From the NCBI GenBank assembly GCA_046351595.1, contig JAXLYE010000004.1, forward strand, positions 248,001 through 312,000: DNA of 64,000 nt, read 5' to 3'. Shown in pieces: positions 53,649 through 64,000 of this stretch. A program made the translations under genes and the position numbers. The first letter of the stretch is position 1. Each line of letters starts with the position of its first letter. The DNA comes from JAXLYE01 sp046351595. Its GTDB lineage: Bacteria > Myxococcota_A > Polyangia > Palsa-1104 > JAEUJZ01. The notes beneath the pieces are model-generated. The model was not told the origin of the DNA. It did no database searches and saw only the letters and a program-made list of their open reading frames with translations.

Positions 53649-55004
53649 TCAGCTCCCGGCCCCGGTCAGCCGGCGCCCGAGCTGGCGGAAGGGGCGCTCG
53701 ATCAGGCGGTGCAGCGTATACGCAAGGGGGAAGGTCACGGCGCAGGTCAACAGGCCCGCGGCCGCGAGCTTGCACGGCGAGATCATCTCGGTCGGCAGCT
53801 CGTGCCAGATCACGACGATGACCAGCGGGTGCACAAGGTACGCGCCGTACGACAGCTCCGCGATCGGGCGCCAGCCGCGCAGGCCGAGCAGCTGGACGAG
53901 CCGGCTCGGCGCCGCGGCGTGCTGGCGGGCGAGCGCGTAGAGCAGGGCGCCCGCGACGAGCGCGGCGAAGGCGTAGCGCGAGCTCGTCAGGGCCAGCGCC
54001 GCGTAGAGCGAGGGCGCAGCGGCCGGCGCCGCTGTCGTCGGAAGGAAGGCCGCGATCCCGAGCCCGAGCGCGCTGAGCCCGAGCAGCGCGCGCGCCGCGC
54101 GCACGTGCCGGTTTAGCAGCAAGAGCGGCGCCCGCAGCCGCTCGAGATAGGCGACGAGCACGCCGCACAGGATGGCGCCGCCGCGGCCGTAGGGCTTGTC
54201 GTAGACGGCGTCGAAGTAGCGGCGGAACCCGGCCGGATCGAGCGCGGGGTGGAAGGGCATAGGGGCGCGCAGCCAGCCGCGCGCTGCGTGCCCGCCGGCG
54301 TCGCCCAAGACGTCGAAGGCGCCCAAGACGTGAAAGGCGTCGAAGACCAGGGCCGCGCGCAGCGCCAGCGCCAGCGCCAAGAGCGCGAGCAGCCAGAGCA
54401 CCGCGCGGTAGGTCGGCGCCGCGGTCCGCGTGGTGCGAGCGGTCCGCCGGCGCGCGGCGAGCAGCCCCAGCGGGAACAGCAGGTAGAACTGCTCCTCGAC
54501 GGCGAGCGACCAGGCCCAGGGCAGCGCCTGCGCGTCGAACGGCAGGAAGTTGTTGAGCAGGAGCAGGTTGGCCCAGGCGCTGCCGAGGTGCGCCTCGGCG
54601 CCGAGGACCGCGCCGCTGAGCAGCAGCACGACGGCGTAGGCGGGCAGGATGCGCGTCGCACGCCGCAGGTAGAAGCGGCCCGGCCGCACGGTGCCGGTGG
54701 CGGCCTGCTCGTGCAGCAGCAGCCGGGCGATGAGGTATCCGCTGAGCACAAAAAAGATCTCTACGCCCAAATGGCCTTTGGCAAATAACATTACGGCCGG
54801 GTGGTTGCTCAGGCGGATATACTGATCAGGCTGTAGCCAGTATCCGGTCATGAACAGCACGTGGAAGCCGATCATCCACAAGATCGAGAGGGCGCGCAGC
54901 CCGTCGATGCAGCCGACGTATGGAACGGTCGAGTCCGGTACGGGCGCGGGCCCTGAGACGGACAGGAGCGTGGGAGGAGGGGGGCGCGGCGGCGGAGGGC
55001 TCAT
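53649..55004 (-). CDS. Acyltransferase-3 family membrane O-acyltransferase
   Basis: The protein (451 aa) begins with a Pro-rich segment and the family start IDGLRALSILWMIGFHVLFM containing the conserved His, then about ten hydrophobic helices, with LGVEIFFVLSGYLIARLLL and RRATRILPAYAVVLLL. These are marks of OafA/YrhL-like O-acetyltransferases that modify sugars or natural products in the membrane. It is divergent from a cytochrome P450 gene, so the two could modify one compound. The substrate is unknown. Confidence 0.85.
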   Translation of the reverse strand: MSPPPPRPPPPTLLSVSGPAPVPDSTVPYVGCIDGLRALSILWMIGFHVLFMTGYWLQPDQYIRLSNHPAVMLFAKGHLGVEIFFVLSGYLIARLLLHEQAATGTVRPGRFYLRRATRILPAYAVVLLLSGAVLGAEAHLGSAWANLLLLNNFLPFDAQALPWAWSLAVEEQFYLLFPLGLLAARRRTARTTRTAAPTYRAVLWLLALLALALALRAALVFDAFHVLGAFDVLGDAGGHAARGWLRAPMPFHPALDPAGFRRYFDAVYDKPYGRGGAILCGVLVAYLERLRAPLLLLNRHVRAARALLGLSALGLGIAAFLPTTAAPAAAPSLYAALALTSSRYAFAALVAGALLYALARQHAAAPSRLVQLLGLRGWRPIAELSYGAYLVHPLVIVVIWHELPTEMISPCKLAAAGLLTCAVTFPLAYTLHRLIERPFRQLGRRLTGAGS

Positions 55005-55068
55005 CGGCGGCGGTCGCTGTCCGCTTCGTAATATGGAACAGCAGCTGTGTAAAATTTAATACAGTTCG

Positions 55069-55104
55069 ATGTTCAACAGGGTGCCTGACAGGATGTCTGA
55101 CAGA
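55069..55104. repeat. Three 12-bp imperfect tandem repeats in the AT-rich P450 leader
   Basis: ATGTTCAACAGG, GTGCCTGACAGG and ATGTCTGACAGA lie end to end. The surrounding 130 bp (to 55185) is markedly AT-richer than the rest of the window. The repeats may bind a regulator of the divergent acyltransferase and P450 genes. Confidence 0.5.
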
Positions 55105-55185
55105 GTGTTAAAGATTAAACAGAAAAGGTGAAGAAGATCCTGCGCCTTGCTTGCGAGATATTCGGATAAAAATTAGGGTAGATAT

Positions 55186-56637
55186 ATGAGGTCCATCCCG
55201 GGTCCGCAGAGCTCGCGTTTGATCCAGACCTTGAATTGGCGCTATCGGCCGACCGAGTTTCTGACCGACTGCGCGGCGCGCTACGGCGAGATCTTCCGCC
55301 TGCGCACGTACATGGACGGCGACCTGGTGATGGTCGTGCACCCGGACGCCATCCAGCAGATCTTTGCCTGCGGCTACGAGCAGGTGCACCAGCCCAAGGA
55401 CGAGCAGTTCGCGGCGCTGCTCGGCCGCTCGTCGCTGTTCGTGCTCGAGGGCGCGGCGCACCAGCAGCTGCGGCGCGCGGTGCTGCCGATCCTGGGGCCG
55501 GGTCCGATGAAGGCGACGGCGGCGCTGATCCAGCCGGTCATCGACGAGGAGCTGGAGTCGTGGCCGCTCGGGGCGCGCTTCAGCCTGCAGGCGGCGCTGC
55601 AGTCGCTGCTGCTCAAGACGACGCTGCGCATGCTGTTCGGCGCCGGGGCCGCGAGCTCGCGCGGCTGTGCGGCGGCGCTGGCGCCGATCTTCGCCGAGAC
55701 GTACGAGCACTTCGCCAGCCCGCTGATGCTGGTGCCGATCGGCTGGCAGTCGCGCAGCCGGCGCGGGCCCTGGGTGCGGCTGCTCGAGCTGGCGGATCGC
55801 GCGCGCGAGATCATCCGGTCCGAGATCGCGCAGCGGCGGTCCGAGATCACGCAGCGGCGGGCCGCGGGCGAGCCGGGGCGCGAGGGCGCGGACGTGCTGT
55901 CGCAGCTGCTCGGGGCGCCGCCGCCGTGCGCGCACGCGGCGCCGTCGGGCCTCGGCGACGCGGAGATCTGCGACACGCTGATCGCGCTGTTCATGGCCGG
56001 TCACGACACCACAGCGAACGCGCTGAGCTGGACCTTCGTGCACCTCCTGCAGGAGCCGGCGCTGTGGGCGCGGCTCGTCGCCGAGCTGGCGGGCGCGGTG
56101 GGCCGCGGCGGCGTCGACTGGGAGCGTGTGCTCGCGCTGCCGCTGCTCGATGCGACGGTGCGCGAGGTGCTGCGCCTGCACCCGATCTTCCCGGCGACGT
56201 TCCGCGATCTGCGGCAGCCGCTGCGCATCCTCGGGCACGAGCTTCCGGCGGGCACGCGCGTGGTGCCGTGCATCTACCTGGCGCAGCGCCGGCCCGACGC
56301 GGTGCCCGAGCCCGAGCGCTTCCTGCCCGAGCGCTTCCTTGGTGGCGAGCCGCCGGCGCCGTGGATCCCCTTCGGCGGCGGCGTGCGGCGCTGCGTCGGC
56401 AGCTCAGCGGTGCTGGTGCAGATGAAGGCGGTGCTGGCGACGATCCTTGTGCGCGCGCGGCTGCGGCCGGGGGCGGGGCCGCAGCCGCAAGTGCGGGCGG
56501 TGCGCGCGTTCATCTCGCTCGCGCCGTCGGGCGGCGTGCCGGCGGTGCTGGTGTCGCGGGCCGGGCGCGCGAGCGTACCGGATCAGCGCAGCCGCGCCGT
56601 GTCGTCGGCGAACCACCTGCGGATCAGCTCGACCTGA
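55186..56637 (+). CDS. Cytochrome P450
   Basis: The protein (483 aa) has all P450 marks: I-helix LFMAGHDTTANAL with the acidic/Thr pair, K-helix EVLR (ExxR), PERFLPERFL and the haem-binding PFGGGVRRCVG with Cys403. It has no membrane anchor, as is usual for bacterial enzymes. Residues about 212-225 contain a 21-bp tandem duplication (RSEIAQR twice with one change; bases 55818-55859). The substrate is unknown; a neighbouring acyltransferase hints at lipid or natural-product tailoring. The last 55 bp overlap the convergent ATPase gene. Confidence 0.92.
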   Translation: MRSIPGPQSSRLIQTLNWRYRPTEFLTDCAARYGEIFRLRTYMDGDLVMVVHPDAIQQIFACGYEQVHQPKDEQFAALLGRSSLFVLEGAAHQQLRRAVLPILGPGPMKATAALIQPVIDEELESWPLGARFSLQAALQSLLLKTTLRMLFGAGAASSRGCAAALAPIFAETYEHFASPLMLVPIGWQSRSRRGPWVRLLELADRAREIIRSEIAQRRSEITQRRAAGEPGREGADVLSQLLGAPPPCAHAAPSGLGDAEICDTLIALFMAGHDTTANALSWTFVHLLQEPALWARLVAELAGAVGRGGVDWERVLALPLLDATVREVLRLHPIFPATFRDLRQPLRILGHELPAGTRVVPCIYLAQRRPDAVPEPERFLPERFLGGEPPAPWIPFGGGVRRCVGSSAVLVQMKAVLATILVRARLRPGAGPQPQVRAVRAFISLAPSGGVPAVLVSRAGRASVPDQRSRAVSSANHLRISST

Positions 56638-59465
56638 AAGCGCTGGCCGCGGCCGCCGGGCTCGATCAGGTCGCGGCGCTGCAGCCGCGCCAGCACCGCG
56701 TCCACCTCGCGCTCGGGCTCGGGCCCCTGGACGAGGCGCGTCAGCTCGTCGCGCGTCGCGCCCGTGGCCTCGCCCTGGGCCGCGAGGTGGCGCAGGACGC
56801 GCAGGCCCGCGGCGTCGACCTGGTTGCGCTCGAGGTCGGCGAAGAAGAAGCTGCCGTGCAGCAGCGCCGCGGGCACGGCCTCTTCGACGTCGGCCGTCGT
56901 GGCGAGGCGGCGGACCGCGGGATCCTGCTCGTTCTTGAGGTTGACGATCTCGGCGCACACGAGCTGGATGAGGAACGGGTGGCCGCGCGTCAGCTCGAGC
57001 AGGCGCCGGCTGGCCGCGGGCTCGTAGCGCAGCGCGAAGCCCGGCACCGGCTGCTCGATCAGCCGGCGCGCGTCCTCCTCGTCGAGGTAGCCGACCTGGA
57101 CGACCTGGACGTTGACGAAGTAGCTCGCCCACAGCGCGAGCTCGTCGAGCGTGTGCGAGCTCGCCAAAAGGACCTTGATGCGCGGGCGGTGCTGGACGAC
57201 GTGGCGCAGCATGCCAAGCACCGCGGCCTCCTCGAAGCGGCCGGTGCGCAGCGCCGCGGCGAGCGCCTCGAACTCGTCGAGCGTGAGCAGCGCCGTGCGC
57301 TCGCCGAGCGCGGCTTCGACCCGATCCAGCCACTCGTCGAACGCGGTGAACGGATCCTGCGCCAGCGCCTCGCGACCGAGCGGCGGCAGCGTGACGCCGC
57401 GCTGCCGCCGCGCCGAGTCGATCATGCTGCGCGCCAGGTTGTACAGAAGCCCGGTGTGGTCGCTGGCCGCGGACGCCGGGCCCTGCAGATCGACGAACAG
57501 CGGCACGATCCCCGTCGGCAACAGGCGCCCCAGGTTGTTGAGCAGCGAGGTCTTGCCCATGCGCCGCTGGCCGTACAAGAGCAGCGGCGGGCGGCGGCGA
57601 TCGAGCAGGAGCTGCTCGATGCGCGCGCTGACGTCGGTGCGCCCGACGAACAGCTCCTGCGCGAGTGTCAGCGGCACGCCGATGACGTAGGGGTTGTCGA
57701 GCTCCTGCCGCAGCTCCACCGCCTCGCTGAGCGCCTGCGCGTGCGCGGCGACGAGCTTGCGCCAGTGCGCGGCGACGGGGCGGAAGCGCGCGGCGTATCG
57801 GTCGCTGCTGCGGTCGGCCTCGGCGATGAGCGCCTCCAGCCGCTGCTGCACCGCGGATAGGCCGAGGCGCTGGTTGTGCGCGCTGCTCTGCGCGAGCGCG
57901 GCGGCGACGTCCTGGCTGATGCCGCCGAGGCGCTGCAGCAGCGCGCTGGCCGGGCCGCCGAGACCGCCGATGTCGCCGCCGCTGCCGAGGTCGCGGTGGG
58001 CGCGGGCGACGGCCTCGACGCCGTCACAGCGCTGCAGGCGCCGCGCCGCGAGCTCGATCTGCGCCGCGGTCGCGGCCCAGCGCTGCCGGCCCATGGCCAC
58101 GCGCTCCAGCGCCAGCGCGCCCTCCTCGGGGCAGCGCTCGCAGACGAGGATCAGGTGCTCCTCCAGGCCGTACAGGCGCAGCCGCTGGTGCTCGTCCCAG
58201 AACACCGAGTGGAAGCGCAGCCAGTGCGGCGCTGGACTCACGCTCGGGTCGGAGCCAGGGCCGGGGCCGGCGTTCACGCGCAGCTGATCGGCGCGCAACA
58301 GGAGCAGGTTCCACGCCTCCTCGAGCGGGAAGCAGAGCAGCGGCCGCCACACCGCCTCGGTCAGCCCGAGCAGCACCGCGGTCTCGAGGCTGAGCAGGCC
58401 GGGCAGGACGTGCGCGCCGAGCGTCATGTACTGCTTGGACGCGGCGCTGAGCGTCAGCAGCCAGCCGCCGATGAAGCCGAGCGAGCCCGCGACCGCGCCG
58501 GCCCACGAGCCGGCCACCGCCTCGGTCAGCACGTAGGGCAGCGCGAACCACGCGCCGAGGATGATGCCGAGCATGATGCCGACGACGACCACGTCGTGCG
58601 TCAGCGGCGCGATGACGTTGATCAAGAGGTGGTTGTTGAGCGCGCAGGCGGCGCCGAACAGCGCGCTGCGGCCCCACATCCGCGTGATCCACAGCGCCGA
58701 GATCAGGCCGGCCAGAAAGCCGCCGGCCGAGATGGCGATGGCGAAGGGCAGGAGCGCGGCGCTGCCGACCGCAGCGACGAGGAAGAAGGCGCCGCAGACC
58801 AGGCCGATGAGCAGGCCGCCGAGGCTCGGACGGCCGCTGAGCTCTGCGCGCCGCGGCGACACGCCGGGACCGACGCTGCTGACGCCCGCGAACATGCCCG
58901 AGGCGGCGATGCCGATGGCGACGATCAGCGTCATGCGACCGGCCGAGCCGTGGGCGAAGAAGTCGGTGACCAGCGACGAGACGTTGGCCTCCAGGCGGAA
59001 GGCGGTCTGGCCGATGCTCGCCGCCGCCGCCGCGAAGACGACGCCGCCGCCGAGCAGGCCGAGGATGCCGCTGGCGATGCCGATGGCGGCCATGCTGCCG
59101 GTTCCGTTCATCAGGCTGGCGGCGATGGCCATGACCGCGACCGCGAGGACGCGGATGGCGATGAGCCGCGGCGGCACGCCGAGGAGCGCCATCTCGACGG
59201 TGAGCAGCGCGGTGAGCAGGATCGGCGCGAGCACGTGACCGAGCACAAGGAGCCGGCGCAGCGCCGGGTTGCGCAGCTGCGCGCGCGTCAGGCTGGCCAG
59301 GCTGAAGTCGGGCGCCAGCGTCGGCTCGATCTGCTCGATGTAGCGGCGCCACGCCGACGGCCGGAAGAACAGCCAGCCCGCGATCTGCAGCGTCGCCAGC
59401 ACCGCGCTCCGGTGCAGCACCGGCACGTCCGAGTAGGCCTGCGCGTGGCGGCTCCCTGTCTGCAT
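56583..59465 (-). CDS. Multi-spanning membrane protein fused to a STAND-like ATPase
   Basis: The 960-residue protein has an N-terminal region with about ten hydrophobic segments (about 75-390; for example GSMAAIGIASGILGLLGGGVVFAAA). It has no recognised transporter motif. A soluble coiled linker (about 400-610) leads to a STAND-like NTPase: Walker A GQRRMGKTSLL with Lys638, Walker B TALLTLDEFEAL (about 735) and a sensor-like LLASSHTLDEL. A winged-helix-type end follows (VDAVLARLQRRDLIEPGGRGQRF). It resembles nSTAND/AAA proteins that act as regulated switches. Function unknown; phage-defence, signalling or membrane-damage sensing are possibilities. Confidence 0.75.
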   Translation of the reverse strand: MQTGSRHAQAYSDVPVLHRSAVLATLQIAGWLFFRPSAWRRYIEQIEPTLAPDFSLASLTRAQLRNPALRRLLVLGHVLAPILLTALLTVEMALLGVPPRLIAIRVLAVAVMAIAASLMNGTGSMAAIGIASGILGLLGGGVVFAAAAASIGQTAFRLEANVSSLVTDFFAHGSAGRMTLIVAIGIAASGMFAGVSSVGPGVSPRRAELSGRPSLGGLLIGLVCGAFFLVAAVGSAALLPFAIAISAGGFLAGLISALWITRMWGRSALFGAACALNNHLLINVIAPLTHDVVVVGIMLGIILGAWFALPYVLTEAVAGSWAGAVAGSLGFIGGWLLTLSAASKQYMTLGAHVLPGLLSLETAVLLGLTEAVWRPLLCFPLEEAWNLLLLRADQLRVNAGPGPGSDPSVSPAPHWLRFHSVFWDEHQRLRLYGLEEHLILVCERCPEEGALALERVAMGRQRWAATAAQIELAARRLQRCDGVEAVARAHRDLGSGGDIGGLGGPASALLQRLGGISQDVAAALAQSSAHNQRLGLSAVQQRLEALIAEADRSSDRYAARFRPVAAHWRKLVAAHAQALSEAVELRQELDNPYVIGVPLTLAQELFVGRTDVSARIEQLLLDRRRPPLLLYGQRRMGKTSLLNNLGRLLPTGIVPLFVDLQGPASAASDHTGLLYNLARSMIDSARRQRGVTLPPLGREALAQDPFTAFDEWLDRVEAALGERTALLTLDEFEALAAALRTGRFEEAAVLGMLRHVVQHRPRIKVLLASSHTLDELALWASYFVNVQVVQVGYLDEEDARRLIEQPVPGFALRYEPAASRRLLELTRGHPFLIQLVCAEIVNLKNEQDPAVRRLATTADVEEAVPAALLHGSFFFADLERNQVDAAGLRVLRHLAAQGEATGATRDELTRLVQGPEPEREVDAVLARLQRRDLIEPGGRGQRFQVELIRRWFADDTARLR

Positions 59466-59582
59466 GCGGATCTCGTCTGGCGGCGCGAGCGCTGCTGATT
59501 CTGCCGCGGACGCGGCGGCACGCCTAGCCCTGCTCGCGTGGTTTTTGTTTGCCGGTCAGCGTCGGCTCGCTATAACTCCGGC

Positions 59583-60500
59583 ATGTCCGTGTGCCGCCGC
59601 GCCCTCGCCTGGATGCTGCTCGCTCTGGCCTCGTGCACGGACAAGCCCGACGGGGTGCCGGACCTCGGTGCGCCGCTGGACCTCGGCCCGGATCTCGCCG
59701 GTGACCCGCTGATCGCGGCGCGCCCGTACGAGCTGCGCGTGCCGCCGGGCCACGACGCCAGCAAGCCGGCGCCGCTCGTGATCCTGCTGCACGGCTACGG
59801 GCTGTCCGGCGCCGAGCAGGAGCGGCGGTTCGCGCTGGGAAAGGCCGCCGCCGATCGCGGCCTCTTGTACGCCATCCCCGACGGCACGCGCGACGAGTCG
59901 TCGCTGCGCTTCTGGAACGCGACCGACGGCTGCTGCAACCTGAACGGCGCCGCCGTCGACGACGTCGCCTACCTGCGCGCCCTGGTGCGCGACGTGCGCG
60001 GCCGCTACGGCGTCGACCCGCGGCGGATCTTCCTCATCGGTCACTCCAACGGCGGCTTCATGGCGTACCGCATGGCGTGCGACGCCGCGGACCTCATCGC
60101 CGGCGTGGTCAGCCTGGCCGGCGCGACGTGGACCGACGAGGCGCGCTGCCAGCCCAGCGCCGCCGTCGCGGTGCTACAGGTCCACGGCGATCAGGACGCC
60201 ATCATCCGCTACGGCGGCGGGCGCTTCGCGGCGAGCCTTGAGCCCTACCCGGGCGCGCGCGACACCGTGGCGATGTGGGCGCGCAAGAACCGCTGCACCG
60301 GCGCGCTCGCGAGCGCCGGCCCGCCGCTCGAGCTCGACGGCGACGTCGCGGGCGCCGAGACCCGGCCCGAGCGCTACGGCGGCTGCCCCGACGCGCCGGT
60401 CGAGCTGTGGACGATGCAGGGCAGCGGCCACTTCCCGGAGCTGCCGCCGCTGTGGGCCGAGCGCACGCTCGAGTTCCTCCTGGCCAACCCCAAGCGCTAG
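59583..60500 (+). CDS. Alpha/beta-hydrolase lipoprotein, PHB-depolymerase/feruloyl-esterase type
   Basis: The chosen ATG 59583 gives a 305-residue lipoprotein (signal end LALASC). The catalytic parts are LLHGYG (oxyanion), GHSNGG with Ser155, an Asp in HGDQDAIIRYGG and a C-terminal His in GSGHFPELP. This is the LpqC/PHB-depolymerase family of secreted esterases acting on polyesters or feruloyl-type esters. A short Pro/Leu linker follows the signal. It is upstream of the kinase-ATPase gene, with a 40-bp gap. Confidence 0.87.
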   Translation: MSVCRRALAWMLLALASCTDKPDGVPDLGAPLDLGPDLAGDPLIAARPYELRVPPGHDASKPAPLVILLHGYGLSGAEQERRFALGKAAADRGLLYAIPDGTRDESSLRFWNATDGCCNLNGAAVDDVAYLRALVRDVRGRYGVDPRRIFLIGHSNGGFMAYRMACDAADLIAGVVSLAGATWTDEARCQPSAAVAVLQVHGDQDAIIRYGGGRFAASLEPYPGARDTVAMWARKNRCTGALASAGPPLELDGDVAGAETRPERYGGCPDAPVELWTMQGSGHFPELPPLWAERTLEFLLANPKR

Positions 60501-60540
60501 ACCGCCGCCCGACGCGGTAGACTGTACGCGCGCGCAGCTC

Positions 60541-62397
<1,857 letters not shown>

Positions 62398-62405
62398 GGG
62401 ACCCC

Positions 62406-63824
<1,419 letters not shown>

Positions 63825-63840
63825 CCGCAGCGCCGGGCGC

Positions 63841-64000
63841 TCAGCCGGGCGGCGGCGGCTGGGGCCGCGCGTCGCTGCGGCCGGGGGGCTGCGGCTGCGT
63901 CGCCTCGCGCAGCCGGTTGTGGATCGCGGTCGCGGCGATCGCGGCCTGACCGAACGCCACCGCGATCTGCGACAGCGACTGCACCACGTCGCCGGCCGCG
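63841..64000 (-). CDS. C-terminal fragment of a protein (start outside window)
   Basis: On the minus strand the frame is open from the right edge to a TGA at 63841-63843. It gives 52 residues, including VVQSLSQIAVAFGQAAIAATAIHNRLRE and a Pro/Gln-rich tail. The helix with AAIAATAIHNRL resembles the last helix of GAF domains. It is convergent with the FHA activator gene, 16 bp away. Too short to assign. Confidence 0.45.
   Translation of the reverse strand, partial: AAGDVVQSLSQIAVAFGQAAIAATAIHNRLREATQPQPPGRSDARPQPPPPG

Noticed and set aside
59538..59582. Upstream start for the esterase gene
   Set aside because: ATG 59583 gives a clean lipoprotein signal; the extension adds 15 residues before it without support.

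Overview
The window is very GC-rich (about 70% or more by eye) and densely coding. It looks like a chromosomal segment of a myxobacterium (Myxococcota, probably class Polyangia). The signs are a myxobacterial-type sigma-70 factor (299 aa), several Pkn2-type Ser/Thr kinases fused to other domains, two FHA-domain sigma-54 activators plus an NtrC-type one, many lipoproteins with disordered Pro/Ala linkers, and DUF4157 and pentapeptide-repeat proteins. I see no rRNA, tRNA, CRISPR array, insertion sequence or prophage. This assignment is inference from gene content; no search was run.

Layout. 1-6.0 kb: the end of a BNR-repeat protein, a di-haem cytochrome c peroxidase with a good sigma-54 promoter next to an FHA/sigma-54 activator, a methyltransferase, and an unusual double protease (C39-like plus HExxH). 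6.0-14.7 kb: a zinc-finger/kinase/TPR protein divergent from a sigma factor with only 27 bp between start codons, an FG-GAP lipoprotein, a STAS-like protein, an NmrA-like protein and an MltA-type transglycosylase. 14.9-23.0 kb: a 5'-truncated kinase, then a tight seven-gene operon of two unknown proteins, a GT-B glycosyltransferase, three radical SAM enzymes and a membrane-anchored protein. This operon is the strongest candidate for an undescribed pathway. 23.0-27.8 kb: a secreted alpha-amylase-family lipoprotein, another lipoprotein, and an isochorismatase-like hydrolase divergent from an NCS1 transporter. 27.8-31.7 kb: a DUF2834 protein, histidine kinase and NtrC-type regulator behind a near-consensus sigma-54 promoter with two helically phased palindromes, then a lipoprotein with an array of KSTT units.

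31.8-41.6 kb: a PNPOx-like protein divergent from LysR, a tetR-adaptor-RND efflux operon with two TetR-type operators, and bioA-bioD. 41.7-44.3 kb: a DUF4157 / pentapeptide / Pro-Ala-rich / TPR cassette. 44.3-51.9 kb: lysine 2,3-aminomutase, RlmN, then an operon of a flavin oxidoreductase, a GT2 glycosyltransferase and an MMPL-family transporter. 51.9-59.5 kb: a LolC/E-type permease, an acyltransferase divergent from a cytochrome P450, and a large membrane protein with a STAND-like ATPase. 59.6-64.0 kb: a PHB-depolymerase-type esterase lipoprotein, a Ser/Thr kinase-ATPase fusion, an FHA/sigma-54 activator and the end of a further gene on the minus strand.

Taken together the window mixes house-keeping genes (bioA, bioD, rlmN) with signalling and accessory genes. 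Several regulators have readable likely targets: the NtrC-type regulator with its own operon, the FHA activator with the peroxidase, TetR with the efflux pump, and LysR with the PNPOx-like gene. Functions are read from motifs and family resemblance; start codons were chosen from ribosome binding sites, signal peptides and gene overlaps.
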